A stretch of DNA of 64,000 nucleotides from Gremmenia infestans (lineage: Eukaryota > Ascomycota > Leotiomycetes > Helotiales > Hamatocanthoscyphaceae): NCBI GenBank assembly GCA_032629725.1, contig JAFEVB010000015.1, positions 62,001-126,000 on the forward strand, in the 5' to 3' direction. The notes under the pieces were generated by a model. The model saw only the letters and a list, made by a program, of their open reading frames with translations. It ran no database searches and had not been told where the DNA came from. The translations under genes were made by a program, and so were the position numbers. Positions 30,382 through 41,166 of this stretch are shown piece by piece. Numbering within the stretch: the stretch's first letter is position 1; each line of letters opens with the position of its first letter.

Positions 30382-32769
30382 GTTGGCTTTTGAAGAGGGG
30401 CGGACTAGAGAACGAAGTGAAGGTAGAGCAGGTCTGGATGGATTTAGAGAAGAGGTTAAGATGAAACCGAAGAAAAGAGAGAGAAGGCTGGATCTCTTGT
30501 CCTACTTATACACAGATCCAGCCTTGGAGGGGCAATAAGTTCTTGGTGAACCTGTTATAGAGACCTTCCTATTTCATCCCGACATTAAGGGGAGGTACGT
30601 CGAGAATGCTGGGATTTGCACTTGCACCCTGCGGAAAACCACGTTGGTGTACATGGTAAATACTTTAAGTCCTTGGCATTTTATAATGAGAGGGGTTTAT
30701 TCCACCCTAGTGATACCTTCTGCATTAAGATCAGGAGCGTGAACCGTTCAGCAGTCGTCGAGTAGATAAACCAAAAGATCACGAGGGGCTTCAGTCTCTC
30801 AACTATGCAGGCATTCCAGAAGACTCACTTAAATTCCATTCACCTTCCTTATAGTGGAAGGATCCGACGTAGTGAAGGCAATATAGATAGGGGTAGCTTT
30901 CTTAATGGTTGCGTGCGTCCCTGTTATAGGTCATTTGCTATCTTCTATGCATGGGCCTGTTCACTCAAAGATAAACTGCGGGGTCGCTGCTGATTATTGC
31001 TCCAAAGGGCCAATCTTGCGACCTTCTGGAATCTTGGAGATCGTTGTCCTGGTTGATTAATGACTGCCGGGACAGGCGACATCAGATCACTCAGTGGAGT
31101 TCGGTATGGGGTGAGGCGTTTTTTCGGGTATGTGCGCCGGCTCCATATGCACGGCATCATCCCATCTCCGGAGTCCATACCTAGAGCCAGTTGGATCACC
31201 GGGCCAGAGCGTGTGAAATAAAACGAAAGTACACGAGTATCTGTAAAAGAAAGGCCACGAATAGTAAACAATCGTGGTTGACTTTTGAAACGGTTCTCGG
31301 TGGTATCTTAACGAGATCTTGGCGCTTGCGTGGCTTGATATCGGCGTGCAGCCAGCCAACCTTCCCCCACTATACAAGCTTTCACACACGCCGTCGAAAG
31401 GCTTGTGCTGCCGAGAGAAAGGCTTATATTGCCGAGATGTTGTTGTAGCTGCTAGGGGCCCCTACTAGTAGTAGGACTTTCGTGAGTACGGAGTAGATCT
31501 ACTTGCTTATCGATCGAGAAGAACCCCTGACACTCCCCAGTTGTTGTTTTATGGGTTAAGCCAATCGGTGGCCTCAAACTTTATTGTTCCACCACAGACA
31601 GAATACAAGTATACGAGTAGAGCTATCTTGCATTCCCCCCTGGGCGCCTCGGATCGTCCCATCCCTATAACCCCCTCGCCCCGCCCCCCTTAAACTGTCA
31701 AGAACCGGATATAAACCTTGATATTCCAAGACGCAGCATACACCAATATACAAGATAATAAAGAACGCTCATCCTCCTATCGCGGTGTCTATTATAAGGC
31801 TAGGCGTACGTCACTTCCGGATAAGAGGCCCTGGGAACGTACTACACACCAGATCTCTAATCTAAAGCTCTTTCCTATTCCTGCAATCGCCGACAACCCA
31901 ATCACACATAACTTTCTACACAGCGGCTGGTACGGTACCTTGGGGTTCGAAGCCGCAACGGAGACGCCCCCGAGACTTAGGGGGAGAGCAGCTCTATTCT
32001 ATTCACCTTCTGCTTCTGTTTTCAGGTGCGTTCAGGCTACAACATAAACTTTTAATCCTTAACGGTAAGAAAGAGATGGATTTAGCCCGTTCGGCTTTTT
32101 GTGAAGTTGAAAGCTTAAAAGTCTATTTACGAAGGTAAAATCACTGAGATTCTACTTCCAATTCCCCCTACCAAAGCTGTGGACTTGACAGAAAAGAAAA
32201 CAAGACTTGAGGAGATGGCTTCTAGGTGATAAGGTATCATATCAGATAGGATAAAAGACCTGGTCTATCAATCTATTCGAGGGGCAAGACCGGAGTATAG
32301 ACATGGGGTATAAATAAGCGTGGCCTTATTAGTACCGTATCTCAGCTGGCGGGTGGACGTGCGGCTGGACTCGGAAATTCAAAGTTTATGCACTATGGCC
32401 ATAGCGCCTGGAAGCCTGGAATGCGGAGTATGGTACGTCACCCCACCACCCCACCAGCCCACCTTGCTCTTGAAGGCTTAGAAGCCAGAGGCACTTGCCA
32501 TATCTTCAGTCTCCCTATTCATCGCTTAACTCGTATAGTGTTGTACGGCCTTCTCGACATAAATCCGAATGCTCTTTATACCGTAAAAGGGGGTGGGCAC
32601 CTTAAACCAACCCCCTACACGCAAATCATTCGTTGCTTAGTGGTTGCTAGGTACGTTTTACCATATACAATAGACATTATAAGTATTCATAGACCAGAAA
32701 TCCATGAAACCCCCACCTTTTACACTGGTAAGGGTTCGCTCCGACATGTCCACCCTCTTTACTAGAGAG
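30382..32769. other. Intergenic with possible MITE remnants
   Basis: About 2.4 kb without a supported gene. Near 32580-32740 two inverted segments (TACCGTAAAAGGGGGTGGGC and the reverse complement of a TTTTACACTGGTA end) could be the termini of a second small element of about 150 bases, but they match only partly. Frames here show no protein motif. Confidence 0.4.
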
Positions 32770-32925
32770 ATAAAAGCCGCATTCATTATGGTTGACTTTT
32801 AATGTCCTATGCGGCTGGCACATTAAAAATTAGTGCCGCTTTCTCCTATCTATCGCAAGGCTTCTTCAATTAGCAGCGGTTTATTATGGAGACGGCCGTA
32901 AAACAACGTATGAGTTAAAACCATA
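32770..32925 (+). mobile_element. Degenerate MITE-like copy related to the intronic element
   Basis: Shares with the element at 38131-38375 the block TGGAGACGGCCGTAAAACA (32886-32904), the preceding GGCTTCTTC and an internal TAGTGCCGCTTTCTCC-like segment, in the same order. Its left terminus is not clear. It lies about 200 bases beyond the stop codon of the giant ubiquitin-ligase gene. Confidence 0.55.
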
Positions 32926-33123
32926 ATTGGGAAGAAAGTATGCAATTTTGTAGCTACATTTACCGGGTTTTATCAGCTAGTAAGTACTGAATTGTTGCAA
33001 AGCACTGCTATGATGTAGTGTACCACATGCCCCACGACATACAACAAACAAAGTACCTCATTTTGCAAGAGCCATACCGCAAAGCCCCCCTGAAATGTGG
33101 TGAACTCAGTTGTGTGAAATTTC

Positions 33124-36100
33124 TCAATGCTCCTCGATGAGCTCCGCCTTCCACTCCGCGCGAGGTTTTGTCGCATGTTTCTTGATATGCTCCTTGACCT
33201 CGTCTCTGAAGGAAACCTCGTCCCAGTGGAAATTGAGGGATACAACAGCATTGATCCGGTCACTGAACTCCGGAACTAGCAATAGCGAAAAGATCGTGTT
33301 TATCAGCTGCAGGTTTGAGGTATCGGAGGTCCAGTTACCTAGAAACTACACATTAGTCGTGACCACCAAATGAGTGGGGAGATATTCACGATCGAGAATG
33401 CTATGACAGATCTTGCCATGCTTGTTGACGTTTGGGTGGTGGATTGGAGTGATGAAGCGAGCCTTTGGTGGCGACGCGGGGTACCCCTCTTCCATATGGA
33501 GATACAAGACGAATGTACCCGTGGAGTATGCACTATCGGGGGGCGTTTATATGCGTCAGTAAGTATTATTATCTCACCCATGATGACACAGCTAGCAAAG
33601 GCGAGGAAAATGCAGAAATTACCCCCTGAACCACAACCTTCCAGAACGACATATCTGAATTAGACATATAGACATCGTAGTAAGGATGCGTATTGGCAAC
33701 AACATTTTGGATCTAGTAAGGTCAGCTTCAGCCATAACCCGTAAGTTAAGAGAGCCTCACCTCGGCACGGATTCTTGCTGGACGTAAATTTGAGTCGGAG
33801 TGTGCCGTAACTGTTGTAGGAACACGGTTTGAGCCGTCCATGTCACCTCGAGTTTGTGAAGCTAATGGAACGAATGGATCGTTGATGTGCTCGTTTTCTC
33901 GACGCTTCGGGAAGTTATCATTAGTGACAAGGTCAGGAGTCTATTGCAAATTTAGTACATGAAACCACAAGTGGAGAAAAATACTTACAACCCTTCCACT
34001 GTTTTGAGCAAATTTGAATCTCCTATCTCGAATCAGCAATTATCCTCTATTGGAATTGTGGGGAAGTAAACGTACATATACGGATCAAATGCCATGACCT
34101 TGAGTAGAATCTGAATATCGGGCCGCTCAAGTTGACTGAGGACTGGCTCCATCTCACAGATCAACATAGCCTGCTCCATAGAACTAGGCTGGAAAGTATA
34201 ACCGCCCGGAAGGTAAGATATAGTCTGTAGTTCAGCTTGTTTAGCATCTCCAATACAAAAGGAGTCAACAACGACATTGTTATTCTGGGGTTGTAATCAG
34301 CATCACAATTCCTGGGGAGTTTTAAGTACATACTGCGAGATTTTGGGATACATCCCAGCTTTTTTGCAAAGATTGGTATCCTCGCCATCAGAGATGCAAA
34401 TAATTCTTTTCTTCGCATTGGGAAACTGGCGTGCATATTCCGACAGTTGATCATTAGCAAGAGCCAGTGCATCCCATAATGCTGTATGTCCCCCGGCCTG
34501 CATGCCGTTCACCCTATAGCGGAAGTTTTCAATTGCATGTGTTGTCTTCTGAGAAACTGCCGGGGTAGTCTGAAAAGTGATCAATCCTGCAAAAGTGAGT
34601 AGCTTTTGTGAAAAGATGAAGTACGCTACATACCCAAGTGAGTGTTGAAATTGTACGCTAATAGCCTGTTAACGAAAGCATCAAACATTGTCTTGAGAAC
34701 GTCCAGCTACGAGCAATTGATTAGTGAAATAGATAGTCAGCTTCGACTTGGACATACCCGTGATAGACTGCTACTTTTCTTCTTCTTCCTGTGACTGGAA
34801 CCCACATAGAGTCTGAGCACAAGCGGATTCCCTTGACGCGTTCCATCCATTTCAACGTTGTGGTCCCCAATTCTGCGAGATTCAATCCGGTTACCGAAGA
34901 GGTCCTCCTCCGCTAGAGTTCCTCCCGCAACTAGAGGCGTGAGAAACTGAGATAGTTGATCCCATTGAGCTTGCTGCTTCCCACAGAGCTGACCGTCCCC
35001 CATATCCTTTAATCCTACCCATAGACTGGTTGCCTGGAAGCGGGTCGCGAGTCCGGACCGCTTGAAGCGAAATCTCCAATATTTGAATACAATGGACGCA
35101 AATGTAATAGTTGTATTCTTTGAAATCTGTAAGTTTGCAGTCAGCATTATTCTTAAATCAAGGTTGGTTGTTTCTGGGGGCTTCCAACAGTCATTTACCG
35201 AGACAGTGGATGAGCGATGTACTAGAACAGGGAAAAGACATATGGAGATGCTGCGTACCCAGAAGGAAAATAGCATCGGCTTTTGCTCTCCGTATGAATT
35301 GTAGACCTTCACTAAAGATAGCTCTTGATATTGATTTTCCCCACTCGATAACGTTTTCGGCACAATGAGGTGTACACCAGAGTTGTTCTGAATATTTGTT
35401 GCCGACAAAAGGTGCTCAGATGGAGGCAAGAGTATGCCCTTTGAGTGAAGTTCAAATCTGGCATGCCGACCTCTCGTCCCCTGGAATGCGAGCTGATAAA
35501 GTTCAGTGATGGTGATGGATGTTGGAACCTGTCTATCGAATGACCCAAGATCACTGAAAAAGGTGATATTGATATCGCGAGTCAACTGTTGTGTGGAACG
35601 TCGTGTTTGAGAAGACGAGGTAGAAGTTGCATCCCGAGCGGAAGCAGTTTGTAGAATATAATGTCCTGAAATCCACGATCGGACATCATTTGCAATTTTC
35701 CCGTTGGCTCTCAGCTCGGTATTATCAAGGGCCAACCCAGTCAGCGGAGAAGAGTTTCGAATACTAAAGCATCTCTCAATATTCTTCCGATCAAAGGTGA
35801 AATCATCGCAAGTCAAGACAGGGTCATCCATGACTTCTTGAGAAACTGGACAGAGATACTCTGACGGGATAGTCAGATCCTTGTTTGGTACAATGCTTGC
35901 TGTAGATGACTTCTTAGTAATGGTAGGAATAGTATCTCTCTCATTCCAGGTCCACTCTTCGTCAAGGATATCCGAATGTGTTGCTCGATAGACAAGAAAG
36001 TCTCGGAGTGCTTCCTGGTATTGATTCAATCCCGCAATGAGGCCCACCAAGCCTGCGCTCGCGCAGTCAGTATCTGGAGAGTATTTCGAGGGTCGAGAGT

Positions 36101-39100
36101 ACCCTGTGACTTCTGATATCAAGAAATGGCAAGCATACCTTTGAGTTCTGCCTCATTCTTATCGGCTACATACCTCGTGAAGTTGGCTGTACGGTTGTCG
36201 TGCAGCTCTTGACAATGCAAAAGTCGATTTGACATTAGATCCGTGAGGATTGCGAGGACCTTCGTAGCTGCATGATTACGACTTCCAGCGTCGCGAACAA
36301 TCAACAGCATATCCTTGAAAGACTCGTGTGTCAACATGGCTTCTAGAAGAAAGTAAGCGTCCTAAATGGAGACTGATGTCGATATAAAATTTCCCAGTCG
36401 AGGAAATTTAATACCTTTAATTTCATCTAGGGGCATAACAGAGCTCAACTCATCTTGCTCGACATGATCGTCTGCCTTTGAAGCTGTACTAGTTCTACCA
36501 TTGCTCGAATCATTTGCTCCGTCATCCTGGTAAAATTCGGAGTCTTCTGACATGCTCATGCTGCAGTCCACACAAACCATCACTATTTCATCTAAGCAAA
36601 ACAGATCTTAGCATTAGTATCAATAAACATAATAGAGCTTGGGAGCCGGCAATGACAGTTTATTCTGAAAGGAAAAATGCGTAGTAGCCAGACTATCTTT
36701 AACACATCTGAAGTATGACAACATCTGGAAAGCAGACTTACCTGGTTCGTGATATTTCCGTCGGCAACCATCACCAAATGCATCGAATATGAAAGTGCCG
36801 TCAGACTCTCGTTGCTCAAGGATTGGGACCAAAAGCTGAGTAATGATTGACACGTCAACGTTTTCCTCACCCCCACTCGTGGGTCGAAAGATGCTAACAT
36901 CTTTGCCCGGTTCGGAACAAGCTGCTCTTCCAACATACACAGCAAGAAGACCTTTGCGGTCTAATGTCAAAACTGGCACTTCTGCAGATTGTAGGTCGGA
37001 GGGTGGAACCACGGATAACTTGTTGCGGGCACACAATGCTGACAGGTGATTCAAATCTGATAGCTCTCTAGACAGCGAGAGTCCTACAGCCTGTTCCTTA
37101 CTTTGGTAACCAGAAACGTCGATAGTAGCCATACCAAGAACAGTAATTTGAGAAACTAATCCTCCACCAAGTAAAGAGATGCGCCTGGTGAGTGTGTCTA
37201 GTGGAAGGGCCGACAGTGGCTGCTCCCCAGTCTTCCAGTAAAGTAATCTGCCTTCTTTAAAAGTCTCATAGTAGCCACCTTCGACCAAGCCAGTTGGGCT
37301 CTGGATAATGTTCGCAATTGGTTCCATCGTCAAAGTATTTCGGAGGTCCAATACTCGTATGGAAGATAGGTAAGGCATTTGAACATCCTCTGTAAGCCTC
37401 AGATGCTTCGCCTTCTCAAGCACAAGGCCAAATAGTAATCGTGTCCCCTCCAAAATTCTGCGGTCATCAGATTTGATCAGTTTGATCGGGATTACGTCTT
37501 TGAGCACTTCGTAGATCGACTGTGATAATGCAGCACGCTCGCACAAATCCCGACATGAGGGTATGCACCGCTCGAACAGCCGGAGGAAATCTAGTCAAGA
37601 GGTGAATGACGTGCAATATGGCATCTTGTGACGAGTCCTCCATATTTCGAGCGCCAATCAAGGAGCTGAAGACGCGAAGTGTTGATAAGAGCATTGAAAT
37701 GCCTCTCTCCGACTGAGGGTCGGCGTGAGACTAATAACCGGTTATCATCTTAGCACCGTACAGCTTATTCAGATAATGAAGACTTACCCAACCATCTCCC
37801 TCCAGAAATATGCCATCTTGTCCTAGTTTAGCGTGACCAGCACCACTTGAAACTTCCCGCTCCACTACATAGATATCTAGAACACCATTGACTACACAAT
37901 CCATTAGGCCTAAGTCGTCGATTGAGAGGTCGATGTTCAAGGCTGTGATAGTGATAGGTGCTTCCGCAGTATGAATGTCGAGAACAGATTCTAAGTCTTC
38001 CGGAATCTCGCGCTTTGGTGACCCGCTATGCCTCTCCTTCGAACACACAGAAACTACCGACATCTTTGAATATTGACCTGTGACTAGTGGGTGGCTGAAT
38101 GGTGTCAGTATGAACGAGACGTAGTTGTTTACTCCTACAGTGTTTTACGGCCTTCCCCACAAAAGGACTGCCAATCATGAACCCTTAGGCTCTTTATTGT
38201 GCTTCCCTACCTAGGTATTCTGGACACAAAAAGCGGCACATACTTACTCTCGTCGAGTTTTGATAATGTCCCACGCTTTCTAGCACATCATAATTATGTG
38301 CCGCTCTTTGTCTGTCCAGACTCCACCCGGAGGCTTCTTCTTTTTGTGGAGACGGCCGTAAAACACTGTAGGAGTCAATGTCAATTCTTACCTAGCATCA
38401 TCGGTGACCAATGTCCCCCCAAAGAAAGTCATTTCTTTCAAGATAGCCTCTTCTCCAAATTCCTGAAGAACGTTACCAATAAGCGTCGATTTTTCGGGAA
38501 CAGAGGACTTCAAGATTTTCACTTGATTTCTGCCGTATACCACGATGGACTCGAAGGAATCGTGCTGATTTTCAATGGCCTCGGATTGTGCCTGATTCTG
38601 GAGAGCACGCTGCTCGATCTGCATCGCGAAAGCACAATTGCACTCTGCAACATCTCGGACGGCATCCGGAATTTCGACTTCAACTTGGACTGAAATCAAA
38701 GATCTGATTTCTCGGAGGGTGGTTTAAGATGTGACCGGCGCTCGTAAATTTGGGATGGAGTGTAAGTCCGAGTGGGCTCTTGCGAGGACAGGGGTAATGA
38801 CTCGAAGTTTGATGGAGCCCTTATTTGAGAGACTAGAACTGGGCTGCTCCTGCTTCTAGAAGTTAGTAAGCAAAAGGACAATTCTGTAAAGAGAAAAGGT
38901 TTCCAAGACACATACCTGTACCCCTGAGTAAGTAACAGTAGGGTATGGCTTCTTCATGCTAGCCGTGATAGTAACTGCCTCAACCTTTGGATCAAGGATT
39001 ACGTCTGAAATAGTGTCTGCTGCATCGATCATAGGGCCATCAGCTTCGCCGAGATGAAGGCAGAGGTCAGTAATATCAGGCCAAACACCAAGGCGCGTGA

Positions 39101-39215
39101 CACGCTTCTTGATCTCGTCCGTGAGGTCAGATACTGTCGCAATTGAAGACATGGGTACCAGGAGTTGAAAGGCATCAGCCCCTGGTGGGGCGACATTGAC
39201 TATGTACCGCTCCAT
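33124..39215 (-). pseudogene. Giant Ubl-VWA-U-box-E2 fusion gene (putative combined E2/E3 ubiquitin enzyme), apparently interrupted
   Basis: About 14-16 exons, roughly 1,600 codons. Order: a beta-grasp-like start (MERYIVNVAPPGADAFQLLV); two more Ubl-like stretches (IKLRVITP; VVYGRNQVKILKSSVPEKST); a large N-domain; VWA strand 1 with MIDAS-type DCSMSMS (about 36555); a helical region; a U-box (YLCPVSQEVMDDPVLTCDDF, SSPLTGLALDNTEL; about 35660-35865); another Ubl (about 35360-35590); the rest of the VWA fold (SRLDVLKTMFDAFVNR, GGHTALWDALALAND, IICISDGEDT; 34330-34760); then an E2 domain (HPYYDVYM; HHPNVNKHGKICHSILDRNW with the candidate active-site Cys; stop 33124-33126). Most introns splice in phase. 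Defects: in-frame TAA at 38724-38726, single-base frame break near 37540, wrong phase at the exon starting 36361, and a missing AG acceptor near 33551. A MITE occupies intron 38095-38391. Possibly a recently dead copy, or an assembly with errors. Confidence 0.8.
38131..38375. mobile_element. 245-bp MITE with 34-bp terminal inverted repeats, inside an intron
   Basis: Left end ACTCCTACAGTGTTTTACGG (38131 on, repeat to 38164) and right end (38342-38375) are inverted with 32 of 34 positions matching. A second, inner inversion pairs AAGCGGCACATA with TATGTGCCGCT. It has no coding capacity. It lies wholly within intron 38095-38391 of the giant gene, between intact donor and acceptor sites. No clear target-site duplication was seen. 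A related degenerate copy is at 32770-32925. Confidence 0.85.
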
Positions 39216-39884
39216 GGTGGGCTGTAGGTCGGATGGTGTAGTAAACTATGAGGACGTGAGACTTTGGGCTTAAGTATAGGACAAGTAACCTTTTTGAAAG
39301 ACTGCGAACGTTGGTCGTAGAACCACAGCGTCGACAGAGAAGGAAAAGAGACAAATGTAATGGAATGGATGGAAAGGGCTGAAAAGCCAGAGGAACCAAA
39401 CCACGTACCCAGAACCTCCTTTTAAGGAACCGCCAAGGCGGGAGTCTCAATGAAATGGCCCGCGTATTCCGGAACGACAATATCAAAGTGGTTGAGCTTG
39501 TGGGGAGGTTAATTAAAGACAACAACAAGGCAAGACAAGGCTAAGCAAACGGAGAATACTCTTCGCTTGGAGAAGCTGCGGTGGGGGGAGTGGTTACACG
39601 AATCACATGATCATCACCAGTAGCTAATGCCTACCACTACCACTACCAATACCACTGCCACTCTTTACCACCTTGAGCGAACACATTGTGCGCCTCACCC
39701 ACGTAATGCGTGTGAAATTGGTGTGCTTGGACATGCGATTCTTTGATCTGAAAGAGCGCTTGTAGACTGTATTGATCAATTGCCAAGCTTCAAACAACTT
39801 ACCTGGCTGAAGAACCTATTGTGACTCTGCACTTACAAGAGCATCTTGACATCTGATCACATTGTCATAAGCTAAAAAAAATAT
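39216..39884. promoter_or_regulatory. Shared 5' and 3' flanks: promoter of the giant gene and 3' end of the Arg-rich gene
   Basis: No gene of its own. It contains a simple ACCACTACCACTACCAATACC run near 39630-39655. The minus-strand frame at 39175-39528 looks like chance coding over the promoter. Confidence 0.4.
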
Positions 39885-40829
39885 TTATACAGCTGCATTG
39901 CCACCAAGAATTCTCCATTCTTCCCGCCCAGACCTTGCTATTGCGACCAGCTCCTCCCTCGCAGCCCAGATACTGAAGCTGGGGGCATTGATCCATAAAC
40001 CGCCCTTCAATATCCATCGAACCATCTCCCTTAGCGTTGCATCCATATAGTGGTCGAACCATAAGGCGGAAGCTCGCAAGCTCTTGGACCCGAGCAACTT
40101 CTCCTGGGTTGCAGCGTTTCGGCTGTCGTCGGCGTCCAAGTCTGCCCAAAGTGGCTCTCTTCGTTTGATCTAAGTAGCACGTTTGCGGCCAATAGTCATA
40201 TTTTGAATGTATTCCCAGTTCCACAAGAGACAACTTCAAGTGACTTTGCGTCGCGGCGACCTGGCTTTTGATATTCCTGAATACCCCGTCCGCCTTATTC
40301 GACGACTTTTCGACCTCGTCTCCATCCTGTGCGCGCTAGGTACCGCACCGGGTGCAGTATTCGATTTCGTTGGCCTTTTCCTCTGCTGCAAAGGTCGGAT
40401 TACGTTGACTTTGCGTCGGGGAACTGGGGTAACTTGACCTGGAAATCACATTAGCAAAATATCATGGAAATAGGGGCGCGAGAACTGACGTCGCTTCCTA
40501 GGCTGCTGTATATCGGTAGCATCCGAGTCGGATTCAAACGTCCCACGTCTACGGGGTAATCGTGCTGCTCCTTCTTTGTTTCTGGATCTTCTCTGGGAGG
40601 AATCCAACACGGTTCGCACACGATGAGACTGGTCTTGCGGTTCAGGGGAAGGAGATCGAGAGAGGGCCGGTGGCTGTTCCGTAAACTCCATGTAGCCATC
40701 GAAATACGCCGCCAGTCTGCTTCTTCGAACACCAGCCTGTTCATTCAGTCGTTGTTCGACCCAGCCGATGTCAATGTGGTCGTAAGGATTTCCAACGCCG
40801 AGGGCGCTGATATGATCACCTGTGTCCAT
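39885..40829 (-). CDS. Orphan Arg/Ser-rich basic protein
   Basis: Exon 1 (40829-40490) begins MDTGDHISALGVGNPYDHID and includes RRSRLAAYFDGYMEF and a PALSRSPSPEP stretch. A canonical intron (40439-40489) leads in phase to exon 2 with TPVPRRKVNVIRPLQQRKRP and RMETRSKSRRIRRTG. In the simplest model this ends at TGA 40236-40238, giving 180 residues. An alternative third exon (40169-39885), reached by a weaker GTCACT donor at 40244, continues in frame with DATLREMVRWILKGGLW and SFSIWAAREELVAIA, and looks more protein-like than its surroundings; I favour including it (about 272 residues). High Arg/Lys/Ser content and dibasic clusters suggest a nuclear or nucleic-acid-associated disordered protein (inference). 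No family is recognised. It is divergent from the kinase gene, 337 bases apart. Confidence 0.6.
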
Positions 40830-41166
40830 GATAACAACGGCCAGCCTTTCGACAGAGGTTTCGAAAAGGAATGGTTGTGCTTGGTATCTGCTGTCTGGGT
40901 GCGTTGAAAGTGATCGAAATAGCGTTGTGGAGGCGATGAAGTGATGTTGCTTTGTGACTGGGCTTGAATGGGTTAGACTGTTTGTGGCTTAGCGTCCCTT
41001 TGCGCTTGGCATCACTCACAATTATTAGGCGGCAATACAGTAATACTATCTTCACAAAATTCCACAACTTCTATACTTCTATATGAGATTATCCTTTTTA
41101 TGTAATTTACCTATTATCCACTCATTACATGCTTCGCCTCCGTAATATCTCTTACATATAATCTAC
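40830..41166. promoter_or_regulatory. Bidirectional promoter between the Arg-rich orphan and the FHA-like kinase
   Basis: Only 337 bases separate two divergent start codons. The half next to the kinase is AT-rich with several TATA-like stretches (41070-41160). Shared regulation is plausible but not shown. Confidence 0.4.

Noticed and set aside
36592..36945. 117-codon minus-strand frame
   Set aside because: Alternate frame over the VWA-upstream exon and a 150-base intron.
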